Shown: positions 10,053-21,610 of the stretch, in pieces
Position numbering within the stretch: position 1 is the stretch's first letter
How the letters are laid out: each line of letters begins with the position of its first letter
From: Benincasa hispida
Lineage: Eukaryota > Streptophyta > Magnoliopsida > Cucurbitales > Cucurbitaceae
Direction of reading: 5' to 3'
Assembly (NCBI RefSeq): GCF_009727055.1
Contig: NW_024063779.1
Span: 637,410-701,409, forward strand
Length of the DNA: 64,000 nucleotides
Notes under the pieces: model-generated
Seen by the model: the letters and a program-made list of their open reading frames with translations, nothing else
What the model was told of the DNA's origin: nothing
The model's database searches: none
Position numbers and translations under genes: made by a program

Positions 10053-11295
10053 GCCAGATCTGTACCATTTCTTCTTCAGAGAAGATTACGGAAGTCCCCT
10101 GCCTGGGAAAAGGCCCCCACTGAACAAGACCGGTAGTCTCTCACGAGGTTGAAGTAGAGCCAAAATCTGTCCCACTAACCTGGCCAATCTCTCAGGTAAA
10201 ATGTCTGAGGTGACATGTGCATTCCGAAATATTTCCATCATTTGTTCTCGGTGGTGCTCTGAAGTTAAAAGAAGACCCATGCTGTGGTTGTGGAGGTGGG
10301 GCTGCCGCCGCCTGATAGACCCATTCTTCCAGCTCAATAAGTGGCTTTTCCTGAATGATCTCGATTCATAAGACCTCCCATTTGAAATAGCAAAAGGAAA
10401 GGACTACGCCTAGGTTCCTGAAAACATCTGCAAATCGGAGTCGTTCAAGCAGCAAAGACAGATAGGGGTTCAATCGCTGCGTATTTTCTGACTCTATATA
10501 AGATAAGTAGAAGTAGCACAAAAAGAGGGATTTGGATTATTGACCCAATGAGAAACCACTTTCTAGTGAAGTTCACTCCTTTGGTATTGAAACAACTCTT
10601 TAGCAGCAGAAATTTCCTTCTTCTTTACTGCTACAATGGAAACCTTCCAATCAGAAGAAACTTCCTCTTTGGCTTTGAAGCTATAGAAACAAAAAGGCTA
10701 CTTACTAGCTTTTCGATAGGAGTTTGTGCGTGGGCCCAAGCTCTATAGGAAAGAAAATAGCATAGGCATCGCAGCTGCGACTCTTTTGCGCCCATAAGGG
10801 AAAGTAGATAGACGGCTCCTTTTACTCTTATTTCAAGCTTCAGGTTCGAAATCTCTCGTCTTTCAATCTGAAATAGGTCTTTTAGAAGATAGTGGATTAC
10901 TAGAGTGAAGCAAGGGTGCATGGCAGGCTAGCTCTTTAGTTGATCATGATCCTACGTGACTAGGTCAAAGAAAGATGAAAGGGCAAGGAAGGAGCTATGT
11001 GAACCTCACCCTATCGGTTCACTCATTCCTTTCGCTATCTTAATGGTATAGCATAGTCCTCATCAACAGGAATGTAAGAAGACTTAGAGTTATTATTTCG
11101 CGAAGTCTTCCACATCGATTGGTTGGGTTGGCAATGAATGGTAGCTAAATGTGAACGAGTCTGCTAAACTCAAATAGGAAATTTCGATGCACTAAGAAGA
11201 GTTTTTTTTGGAAAAAGAGTTGATGAACCTTCCGCCTCTTGAGGTCTACCCTATGGTTCCCTGATGAGGGCTAGCGCAACGAAAGACAACCATGA
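10053..11295. other. Probable nuclear insert of mitochondrial DNA (NUMT)
   Basis: Sharp change of base composition inside the E leader. The segment is near 44% GC, lacks the AT-rich texture of its surroundings, and has the look of plant mitochondrial spacer (stretches like GAAAGGGCAAGGAAGGAGC and CTTTAGTTGATCATGATCC). Both edges can be placed because the canonical leader module breaks off after CACCGTGAGATC (10052) and resumes with CTTCATGTTGCCCTGATG near 11300. At 10086-10337 the minus strand has an 83-codon open frame resembling a gypsy gag fragment (EQMMEIFRNAHVTSDILPER), a kind of relic also found in plant mitochondrial genomes. I recognise no mitochondrial gene, so the origin is an inference from style. 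Confidence 0.55.
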
Positions 11296-12575
11296 CGGCT
11301 TCATGTTGCCCTGATGACGGCTTCCCTTCGGAAAGTGTTTGTATGGGTCAATATCAAGGTGAATAGGGAAAGTATTCATAGTAAGGGGGAAGACTTGCAT
11401 CATCATATCCTACGGTCTCCTCCATTAGGTTGCATTATAAGAGCCTATGGTTTGATTGCATGGAACAACGCAAACTCTAGTAATAGAGAGGGTTTCTTAG
11501 GTTAATCTTCGAAAGTTGTCGGTAGCCTGTTGAAGCGTACCTTTGGGATCCGAAAATGGTAGGGTCACACTTACGGGATAATTAAACTAGTTAATTAATC
11601 CTTAACTGAACAATGGTAGCTAAGAACTATGGGAATAAGAGTTATTCTAGTATTAGTAATTAGCTAAGATTGTCTCAATTCGGGGGAAGGGTAGATTATC
11701 ACCCTTCGGTGGTTGTTGTCCTAAACCTTTGAAGTATCATTGCAAAAACTAATTCAATAGTTTAATTAGGGTTCTTTGATACTTGTTTTTGTTAAATTGT
11801 TTGGATACTTATTTTTGTAATGGGTCAAGACAAATATAACTAAAATGGTCAATTGTTCGTTATTTGTTTTTAGCATGTCTTCAACAATCATTTCCTTGCT
11901 TAAGAACGAAAAATTAACCAGAGAAAATTATGCGATGTGGAAATCTAACTTGAATGTGATTCTAGCTATAGATGTGTCACACCCCCTCCCAGATTACTCT
12001 CTTAACCTAGAAGGAAGTGTGACTGTAGTAGTTACCAGCCCTTTAGTTGGCACTGACTGTAACGACTCGACCCCCTAGGACTTAAGTTAGGCCATTACTA
12101 AATACATACATGCATGGAACTCAAAACGATACTTGGTTATGGAAAAATAAATGCTAATTAAATAAGGTAATTTCAAAAGACTTTCATTAAATTCAAATAC
12201 TAAAACAATAGTAGGGAACCCATAAATCATAAAGGATAGTAAATGAGTCTAAAAAACGATTCTTAAAGTAAGTTTTAAACATCAAAACTAAAAGTTAAGA
12301 GAAATATGAAAAGAACTCTAAATCTCATGATGCGGAAGTGTAAAAACTAGTCCCAGTGGCTCGATTACAAATTTTGCTTGTCCATCGTCAGTGCATCTCT
12401 TACCTTATCTAAAATAACAACATGAGAAAGAATGAGTATAAAATACTCAGTAAGTAACCCCACTACTAGGTCAGGTTGGGCATCTATGTCCTCTAGATAC
12501 CCACCTATGGTGAAACATATAAACTGCTCTAGTCCTCATGGGACACATGCACATGAAACAAGAAAGAGACTGAGT

Positions 12576-12595
12576 NNNNNNNNNNNNNNNNNNNN
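12576..12595. other. Assembly gap (20 N)
   Basis: Fixed-length run of N inside Q, just left of the 26-bp tandem array, which probably caused the break. The true gap size is unknown. Confidence 0.99.
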
Positions 12596-12628
12596 CCTAC
12601 TGTAATTAAGTATGCCCACTACCTCTGA

Positions 12629-12836
12629 TGAATCCCGAAGGAGACACAAACTGGTGAATCCCGAAGGAGACACAAACTGGTGAATCCCGAAGGAAACACA
12701 AACTGGTGAATCCCGAAGGAAACACAAAACTGGTGAATCCCGAAGGAAACACAAACTGGTGAATCCCGAAGGAAACACAAACTGGTAAATCCCGAAGGAA
12801 ACATAAACTGGTGAATCCCGAATGAAACACAAAATC
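12629..12836 (+). repeat. 26-bp tandem array, eight copies
   Basis: The unit is close to GTGAATCCCGAAGG followed by AAACACAAACTG. Copies 1-2 have GGAGACA for GGAAACA, copy 4 has one extra A, copy 7 has GTAAATCC and ACATAAAC, and copy 8 has CGAATG. The array is GC-richer than its host LTR. On the minus strand it reads as repeating CFIRDSPV/VSFGIHQF peptides in different frames, which have no meaning as protein. Confidence 0.9.
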
Positions 12837-14510
12837 TAATGGGCATCTATTTAATCAATAAGGACATTTGCACAGTCTCAACATCATAATCATCACCGTA
12901 CGAATCTATGACATACATATAAATCTCATCATCATGGCTATAAGATACACATATACCTCAACATCATGGTTCTACAACATACATGTATACCTCAACATCA
13001 TCAGATCTCGTAACAGAACATACTTTAATCATGTTATACTATTAATCTTTCATGCTGTCATTCTGCCATAACCTTCATTTAACATGCTAGCATACATCTA
13101 CTGCCTGGCCCGTGGGCAGTTCCAGTAGTAAGATTACTTACCTTGATATTAGGTCGAACCAAAAAGCAATTGAATCTTTGTGAAATTCTTGAATCCTTAA
13201 TCAAGCCTAAACATAAACCAAGCTTTAAAATTAATAGTTAAGGCCAAATTCCAAACACCCAGATATTACAAAATATTTCCAGATAACCTTACCTAAGGTG
13301 TGGTCCAATTAAAATTCACCTTCCAAACGTCCAATTTTAAGCCCAAATAATTAGCAAATCAAGTTCTTCTTCATCTTGAATGAAATTCTTGAATCAATTC
13401 CCTAATCATAATTTGAAATTAGGCTTACATAATTAAAGCTTGAATCAAATACATACTTTACTACCAATGTCTCAAATAAATTATCCATATGTAGCTTCGT
13501 AAAAAAAAATCACTTACAAATGACTTTACCAAAATTTTTCAACAACCAAAATTAATCCACAAGAGGGTCATTAAAGCATAAAACTTACCAAAACTCGTTA
13601 AAACAAACTTCAACTTCACTGAACAACACCTTAATACCTTCACAAATTTGAATCCAAAGTTGAAATACAATGGGTATCAACAAATTGATGCCAAAAGTAA
13701 ATGAGTATTCAAGAATCAACCGAAAACAACCCAAACGGCAGAAATCTTACACAAATCGATAAATCTAATGACGGCAAAGGCGAACGATGCTTGAGCAGTG
13801 GTGGACGGAGGTCATGAAGAAGAAACTAACGCAGCAACTTTGGGTGGCGTCGGACGGGCTCACGAACGTGAGGAAGAAAAGGGGGGTGGGGTTTGACTTT
13901 TTATAAAAAAACAATAATAGTAATAATAATAATAATAATAAAACAAAAAAAGAAGTAAATATAATTACATTCAATTCCTTTCCGTTTTATACTATTAAAT
14001 TCCTTTCCGTTTCAAAAGAAAATTAATTCCTGCCATTAATTTTCAATTTGAATTTCAAATTGAATAATTTCATGCCAACAATTAAATTCCCGCACTTATA
14101 CTTGTAGTCCAAAATTCCAAAAATGCCCTCCAACTAATAACAATTACTGAAATTCCAAATAATAAAGTTACTGAAATTACATTATTACTAAAAAAATGTG
14201 AAGGGTGTTACACTGACTGCCCTCTAACTTGCTTAACCTATCTTAGAAACCCTGAACTATACACCAGCATATATTCATTAAGTTAACCACTTACAATAGT
14301 CCTACATTAAAAGAGTTCCACACTACAACCAATATAAACACAATGTACATAACACAAGATCCTGTGGCCCCAACAAGATAACTTAGTCCCTATATGCTCA
14401 AAACATGTGTACAAGCACTACAGACAACCACCTAAACTTTTCCTAACTGAAGTTCTTGTGTGGTAGAGTAGCAATAGAGTTATCTTCTGGGGAGTCGACC
14501 ACTACTTGGG

Positions 14511-14530
14511 NNNNNNNNNNNNNNNNNNNN
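14511..14530. other. Assembly gap (20 N)
   Basis: Second fixed-length N run, inside P, 300 bp after the end of Q. Confidence 0.99.
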
Positions 14531-17500
14531 GGAAGACATTTTAAAAACAGGATGAGCTACTAGCTCAGTGAGTGACTTAATTTAAAGTATAACATAAATT
14601 TCATGCTTAACTGAAGGTTAGAACTTAAAATTGATACTATAAACTGAAATCTTGCCAAGCAACATGCACATAAAACTTAAAAACATAACGTAACATAACA
14701 TTTTAGAAAACATAGTTGATCTGATCCTCAATTGAGAAAAAACCCTTTTGTTCAAACCTCAACCGTAAACTTGGTTTGAGGTGAGAACCCTTTTGTTCAA
14801 CACCCTACAGCCAATGCTGGGAAAGAGTCCTATGGCTCAATCCTTACTGAATTGAATAAACTGTCATAAATGCATGCAGAGAAAACTGGATCCTGACGTC
14901 AAGGATCATAACTGAAATAGGATATCATTGTTTATAATTGAAACTGGGTACTGCTACCCATAACTGAGAACTAGGGCTAACATGGTGTCATTAAAACATA
15001 GCTTTCATGAGAACATTGTTTCTAACGCATGCTCATAAATATTAAAAGCACATAAGCTTCAAACATAATAACAAGTACTAGTAACTTTTAGATATGCTAT
15101 AAAGCTTCCTTTGAAACTAGCTTGCATTAATGGACTTAGGAAAACATGTTTGCTTGGAAACTTAACGTAAAATAACTAGCATGAGAAATAAACTTCATTG
15201 AAACATGGATTTCTAAAATGTTTAGAAAACAATCATAGTCATTCACAGTCTTTGGGTAATCCTCTTAAGATTAATGAGCTTCTCCTATTGATGTCAACCC
15301 TGTGGACATAACAATATACTTTAACTACTAGTAACGGTATCTCCTTTTGAGCCTTACTTCCATAATTAAGCTCATATTCTTCTTGACACATTGGTCTTAC
15401 CTCCTAAAGGCAACCTCTCTAGGCATTGAACACTTAGAATTTTCCTCTAGATGCTAAGCTTGCTATGCGGTAGTCTCACAAACTATCACTGCATATCATG
15501 CGCCAATCACATGGCCTAGGCATTCCTTCAGCCACATCTCAATACACAGACTGCCCTCATGCGTCCAAGCCTTCAGCACATGCCTACACACCTCATCGCA
15601 TGGCCCAACGTATAGTCTAATCCTTGCTCTAATTGCATAACCTATGCGCCCAAATTGTTGCACATCAATGCATACTCCTTCCCTTGGTGTCTAAGTCACC
15701 TATGGTCGCCTACACAGCCCCATGCTTAGCCCAAGGTGTGCTAACGCTTGCTACTTCCCATGCACATGCGTTCACCTTAGAGTTGCCTACTAATGCATCC
15801 CAAGTAGCTGCCTGTTTGTTCAAAAAATTCCAGATGCAAACTATAATTCAAATAACTCATTTTCCAGGGCCTTTCTCAGAAAATTTCCTTGTACAAACTT
15901 ATTCAAAATTTTCTTAACATGCTTACCTTAAAATTTGAGCTCAAGATTCTTCGGTTTGGCCCGAAACTTCAATTCTTCAACACTAGCTCAGGCTTACCCG
16001 AGAGCTCGACCTTCCTGCAACTTCTTCAATCTTCAGCTCGATTCCCTTGGGATTTCCTTCTACCAGCCCTACCTCAACAACTAGACTTACTCAACTTTTA
16101 GATGGCTTTGGAATCACTTCAATTTCACGAGTAGCCGCCCTTCTAAAGTTAGCCCCTCTATTTATACTAAAATCTGCATGCTAAACTTTCATTACTAGGC
16201 TGCCACCTTAAACTCTACTTAGAATTATTAAACCTAATCATGACAGCTGGCCACTTAAACGTGGTTTAAACTGATCATCTTCCCTTGGCCATCAATGCAA
16301 GACCTTACCTTCAGCATTCTTCAATGCATGATAGCCCCATTAACGCATGCCATCCAATTGTCGCATGCCTCAAGATTGACGCTTGCACCATCGCCCATTC
16401 CTTTGGCCGCATGTCCTTGTCCATCGTTTTACCCTAAGACCAATGCCTCAACATGCCTTTTGCCAAAGGCATTGCCTTGCCATCGCATTAACTTAGTTTC
16501 CTAACCTCGCAAGGCTTGATCAATGCATGTCGCTCACCATCTTATGGCAAGCTCTTGACCATTGCCCATCAACTAGATAGTGCCCATGCCAACTCCTCAA
16601 GCCACGCCTTGCCTAGCATCGCCCATTTTGTCAACGCATAACATACCCTTGGCCACAAGTCTTACTAACCTTAACAACCCTCATCAACGCATGGTGTCCT
16701 CATGTATCCAACTCTATCACCTTGGCTTGTACAACTCCATCGCCTAGCATCACCATGTGACCACAGTTAGCCACCAAATGAGCTCGCCTAACCTCAAAAG
16801 ACAAGGTCATTGCTCACCAAGTCTCCTTACCAATGCCCAGGACATCTAATGCCTAACTTCCTGCTTAGCCAATTTTTCCCACATAATAGGCTAACACATA
16901 ACTACTCGAGAGTCCAATCTTAAAATACTTGGAAACCCATTTTTTCATTCTTCATATACCTCAACTTTTCCCTACAAACTAACATTAACTCATATTTTAA
17001 CCCATCATACTAATCACATTATTAATCATACTTAAGTAGGGAAAATAGGATTCGGGGTTTACAAGATGATCTACAGTTTTTCTTGACAGAGGAGTGTCCT
17101 CCAACCCCCGCTCATAATGTATCTTACAAGTGTTGAAGGATGCTTATGACCACTGGACGAAGGTCAATGACAAGGCCTGATTCTATATGTTAGCAAGTCT
17201 GTCTAACTTTCTTACCAAGAAACACGAGGCCATGAACACTACATTGTAGATCATGGAGTCCCTCCAGGAGATGTTTGGACAACCGTCCTCTCAGATCCAA
17301 CACAAGGCCTTCAAGTACGTGTATAACGTGCACATGAAGAAAGGCCAATCAGTTAGGGAAAATGTTCTCGATCTTATGGTCCACTTCAATGTCGTCGAGA
17401 TAAACAGTGCGGTCATTGACGAGCTGAGTCAAGTGTTCTTTATTTTAGAATCTCTTTCGAAAGTTTTTTTTTTCAATTCCGCAGCAATGCAATTATGAAT

Positions 17501-17841
17501 AAAGTAGAATACACCATAACTACCCTCCTGAATGAGTTACTGACTTATCGATCTCTTATGAAAAGTAAGGGACCGATAGAAGGAGAGGAAAATGTTGCTC
17601 ATTCCAAGAAGTTCCACAAGGGTTCATCCTATGGAACTAAGTCTGTTCCATTTTCTTCTGGTTCTAAGAAAATCCTGAAAAAGAAATGAGGGAAGGGGAA
17701 AGCTCCCACTGCTGGAAAAGGCAAGGGTAAGGCCAAGATGGCTGATAAAGGAAAATGCTCCCACTACAATGTGGATGGTCATTGATAATGTAATTGCCCT
17801 AAGTACCTTGCTAAGAAGAAGAAAGAGAAGGAAGATAAATA

Positions 17842-19022
17842 AGATTTAATAGTCTAGAAATTTGTTTAGTGAAAAATGACCATAATGCCTGGATACTTGA
17901 TTTGGGAGCCACTAATCACGTTTATTCTTCTTTACAGGAAATTATTTCCTTTCAGCAGCTCAAAGAGGGTGAAATAACATTCAAGGTTGGAATGAGAGAC
18001 ACCATTTTAGCTCGTGCAATGGGAGCTACTAGGTTGTTTTTTGGAAATAGATGGTTTTGGAAAACTTATATATAGTTCCTAAAATTAAGAGGAACCTTGT
18101 ACTATTTCTTGTTTAATTGAACAATCTTATCCTGTTTAAATTTCAATTAATGACGCATTCATTATGAACAATGGTGTCACGATTTGTTAAGCTAAACTAG
18201 AAGACAACTTATATGTGTTAAGACCAACTAAATCAAAAGCACTTTTAAATCATGAGATGTTTAAAACTGCAAATACTCAAATTAAAAGACAAAGAATTTC
18301 TCTAAGTAACAATAATACCTATCTTTGTCATTTGAGATTAGGTCACAAAAATCTCGATAGGATCAGGAGACTGGTAAAGAGTTGACTTCTAAGTGATTTA
18401 GAAGATGATTCATTATCTCCATGTGAATCCTGTCTTGAAGGAAAAATAACTAAAAGACCTTTTAGTGAAAAAGGTTATAGATCCAAAAAGCTCTTACAGC
18501 TCATATTCAGATCTTTGTGGTTCAATGAATGTAAAAGCTCAATGAGGGTACGAATATTTCATCTTTTTCATAGATGATTATTCGAGGTATGATTACTTAT
18601 ACCTAAGGACATAAATATGAAGTCTTTGAAAAGTTCAAAGAGTCCAAGGTGGAAGTTGAAAACCTATCAGGTAAAACGATTAAAACACTTCGATCTGATC
18701 AGACTAGAGAGTACATGGATTAAGAATTCCATAAATATATGATAGAAAATGGAATTTAATACCAACTTTCAGCATCTGATACAACTCGGCAGAATGGTGT
18801 ATCAGAAAGAAGAAATAGAACCTGGTTAGACATAGTTCATTCTGTGATGAGCTATGTTCAATTGCCTAGCTCGTTTTGGGGATATGCAATAGAGACTGCA
18901 GTTTATATCTTAAAAAATGTTCCCTCGAAAAATGTTTCAAAAACGCCTTTCGAGTTATGGAGAGGGCCTAAGCAAAGTTTATGCTACTTCAAAATCTGTA
19001 GTTGTCCTGTACATGTGCTAAT
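17842..19022 (+). pseudogene. pol: pol of element E, first part: protease and integrase
   Basis: Copia-order pol. The aspartic protease shows WILDLGATNHVY near 17890, where the catalytic triplet D-S-G has become D-L-G. The GAG-pre-integrase region (LRLGHKNLDRIRRLV, CESCLEGKITK) lies at 18330-18460. The integrase core follows, with the three acidic positions recognisable: D in a SDLCG-like block near 18510, D in RSDQTREYMD near 18698, and E in NGVSERRNRT near 18807. Frameshifts and stops occur throughout. The reading ends in CPVHVL at 19022, where the reversed element G has inserted; the sequence continues at 26411. Confidence 0.85.
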
Positions 19023-21256
19023 TGAAGGAAATCAAAATTGAGATTTCCTGAGTAGCGGAACAATACTATTCCAAATTACAATCATGAATTAACATAACAT
19101 TTACAGTCGACTTCAAACATAAATGGTTATGCAAATCATATAGAAATTACAGCATGAAAGTCTCAAAAGCACAAAGGGAAAATTGTACAAACAATGGCAG
19201 AAGCGTCTCCATGCTCCATTGTGTATGAATGATCGAACAATCAATAACCTCGAACGCCCGATCTACATGACCGCAACACCGCACGAAAACAACAGAACAC
19301 TTCGCACTCGTCCTCAACAATCTCCTCGGTCACGATCTCCTCTACAACAGTGAACGGCCTCCACAACACCACGAACGGCCTCCAAAAAACCTCGACGGTG
19401 TCGAGTTGAGTCTAACACCACCAACAAGGTGACCTTGGTATTCTCGGTCTGAGAATCTAGAGGGTGGGCTATGTTCGGACTTGGTTTGAGGTAGATGAAT
19501 GAAAGAAACAACGATCGCATACACGACTGGGCAAGTGGAAGAGGGCGGAGATATATTGTATAGGTCGATGCCCAATTGTTTAGATAAAGCTATGCGATCG
19601 TCTAACAAAAGCTATGTGATCATTTAGCTCATCGTCTAGCTCGGTCTTGTCGCCTACTGACTCTACACGATCATTTACCTTGGCTAGCGATCGTCTAGCA
19701 AAACTATGCGATTGTTTAGTAAATATTGCACAATCCTTTAGCTCGCACCTGCACGATCGTTTAGCTCGCCCAGCGGTCATTTAGTAAATCTGTATTTACT
19801 TGACGACTTCGTGAGTTTCTTTTGAACGAAGAGAAAACTCAAAACCTTTTCAAATGTTAGTAAAAAAAAAACTTCTTTTCAAAATAGGAAACCACTTTCC
19901 TTTTAAACTCACGGTTACCACGATCCATATACCACCCACTACTTCGGTTATTTAAAAGAAAAGAATTAATTATCCAATAATTAATATTATTATAAAATTA
20001 AATGATAACCAACTTATCATACTATATTTATAACCTATAGTTTTAATATTTATCTCATGAAACATATAAACCATAGTTCTTTTTCTATTCCATGGTACTT
20101 TAATGTTAAATACTCCAATTTTACATCAATCCTTCATTAGATGTATCTTATACATCATATCAATTATATCATATATAATCAAAATTGTCAATTTGAACAT
20201 TTCAAATTAACACCAAGAAATAATCCTCAACAGAATCCAATCTACCAAGGGGACCTCATGGACCTGTAGCTTGAAGCTCCAACGGTATGTGAATAATTGA
20301 CGAAACTCTTTAGTCATGGGATCCACCATCCGTTAACTGCCAGGTACTCCACTAAAGACTGACAGCTAAACTCTCCTTACAGAGATATATTATGTATCCA
20401 TCTTAACCAATCAGCAGTGCGACAACCTTACACAGATCGCTCGTAAGTACAGCTGGGCCAATAACCGTTATGCCCCTGTAGTTACATCTGTCTCCTTAAG
20501 TACCACTGATCCCTCTAATGAGCATAAGTCATAGTTCTACTATGACTGAGTTTTTTCTTCCAAAGAGAAGTTGCAGCCACTATGTTCAAGCCCCGGAATA
20601 AGCCCTTAAGGGAGAAATCTCTCTACTTATCCCTATTACAGGAAAGAAGTGAATTCCATCTTGTGGATTGAGTTCCCAGCTCCCAGATCAGACATGTCCC
20701 CAAAAAGATAGGCATGTTGAGTTGGCAATCTGGCCACTCTCACCCATACTAATCAAAGGATTGCCCTCAAAGGCAGGAGTTCCCAAAACACTCAGGATTG
20801 AGGTCGTGTCACCTATAGTCATTTAGGTGAGATGCAAGTCTCTAGTATCAACGGCGTTATATACAGAGTCTAGTCATCTCGTGGTCTAGGTCTTATACAA
20901 ACTCTTTGTATAGGAAATCCCCGCTCCACATCTCCACATGAATGGTCAGGATCTACCATCTATAGTAGTTTACAACATTTGCAAACCTTAATAAAGCGGG
21001 GCGTATCCGCAGTATCACTAGGATCAGGTAACCCACCTTAATCCTTGTACTACAGACCGATTTAGGTTATCACTTAAGGCACGATCCACTTGTATTTCAC
21101 ATATACATGCTTAATTTCACATAAGATAACCAAGGAGCTTTGTTTATTGGATATGAGTAAATTCCAGAATTAAATAACATTTATTTTATTCATTGAACAA
21201 TGTGTATCTTTACAAAACAACAAGACTCCGGGAGAATTAGGACACCAATCCCAAAA
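19023..21256 (-). mobile_element. 3' LTR of element G
   Basis: Right part (about 19465-21256) aligns closely with 24625-26405. The left 430 bp (the LTR end) do not align with the other LTR. Bases 19560-19790 hold repeated CGATCGTCTAG and GATCGTTTAG words. The LTR start reads TTTTGGGATTGG on the minus strand against TGCTGGGATTGG in the other LTR; TGTTGGGATTGG is the likely ancestor. Confidence 0.75.
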
Positions 21257-21610
21257 ATCTACCACTAATTCTAATGACTCGTGAGACTAATATATAATAC
21301 AATATAAAACTGTACAATATACAATAAACTAGGGCATACCCCAGTATCATCTCCCGCTTGCCCTAGACAAGATGTCGCATGTCCCGTAGACCTAGACTTT
21401 CTAGGTGACCCTCGAACACTTTAGCCGAGAGGGCCTTTGTAAGGGATCAGCAACGTTGTATCCCGTAAGGATCAGATCCTTAGCTCCATACACAAGCATG
21501 TAGACCCTCGTTCTCCAAAGATACTTGAGAATTATCTTGACCACCATCCAGTGATCAAATCCTCCATTGCTTTCTTAAAAGACAACGGATCCTCGACCCC
21601 ATCATTCGTA
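21257..21610 (-). pseudogene. pol: Fused scraps of copia pol in element G
   Basis: Read on the minus strand, three separate parts of pol are joined. EDPLSFKKAME is the start of reverse transcriptase. HWMVVKIILKYL followed by DYMLVYGAKDLILTGY-like residues is the entry to RNase H. ADPFTKALSAKVFEGHLE is the pol C-terminus. In intact relatives the first and second are about 300 codons apart, so at least two internal deletions occurred. No YVDD catalytic site remains. Confidence 0.8.

Larger units (their letters stand above)
8833..11874 (+). other. Leader of element E (contains organelle-like insert)
   Basis: Non-coding. Bases 9090-9260 are a GC-rich patch of repeated GCGC/GTGGCGCTA-like words (variable cassette), in the same place as the cassettes of B, C and G. 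Bases 9261-10020 are AT-rich. A CTCACG...CGTGAG hairpin sits at 10021-10049. The leader is then broken by the insert at about 10053 and resumes near 11296 with the hairpin module ending GGAAAGTGTTTGTATGGGTC. Confidence 0.7.
12058..14212 (+). mobile_element. Q: solo LTR (Ty3/gypsy-like) nested in P
   Basis: Begins TGTAACGACTCGACCCCC and ends AAGGGTGTTACA. A perfect 5-bp duplication CTGAC flanks it (12053-12057 and 14213-14217). TGTAACGAC...GTTACA ends are common in plant Ty3/gypsy LTRs. Length is 2155 bp including a 20-N gap. It holds an array of eight 26-bp repeats. No coding sequence; the open frames across the array are by-products of the repeat. Confidence 0.75.
11975..17063 (+). mobile_element. 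P: probable solo LTR (Ty3/gypsy-like) in the gag of E
   Basis: Begins TGTCACACCCCC and ends GGGGTTTACA, with TG...CA ends. The 5-bp duplication AGATG lies at 11970-11974 and 17064-17068 exactly, and removing the element restores the gag frame across ...AID|DLQFF. Without Q it is about 2.9 kb. I see no primer site, coding domain or second terminal copy, so a solo LTR is the simplest reading, although a 20-N gap (14511-14530) leaves its true length open. Bases 15420-16880 are C-rich with recurring GCATGCC, CATCGCCCA and CAATGC words. Orientation is assigned from the TG-start only. Confidence 0.7.
11875..17841 (+). pseudogene. gag: gag of element E, split by P and degenerate
   Basis: Exonic pieces are 11875-11974 and 17069-17841; everything between is the solo LTR P plus one copy of its target duplication. 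The first piece starts at ATG 11875 and reads MSSTIISLLKNEKLTRENYA, homologous to the start of gag in A and C. The second has blocks equivalent to A (QEMFGQPSS, KKGQSVRENVLDLMVHFNVV, LLNEL) but contains several stops, for example in place of the codon after the KCSHYNVDGH knuckle, where the second Cys is also replaced by Tyr. The family product is the copia capsid protein; no product is possible here. Confidence 0.85.

Noticed and set aside
10548..10921. Open frames in the mitochondrial-like insert
   Set aside because: Short, on both strands, with no recognisable mitochondrial product.
11314..11505. 63-codon frame before the gag of E
   Set aside because: It is leader sequence of the hairpin-module type, also seen without an open frame in A and B.
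12629..12836. CRISPR-like array
   Set aside because: Units abut with no spacers, and the sequence is plant nuclear.
12536..12846. Three overlapping minus-strand frames with repeating CFIRDSP/VSFGIHQF peptides
   Set aside because: They are the 26-bp tandem array read in three frames. 26 is not a multiple of 3, so the peptide cycles through frames; no start context or homology.
15633..16504. Plus-strand frames of 70-94 codons
   Set aside because: Inside LTR P in a C-rich motif field that lacks stops by composition.
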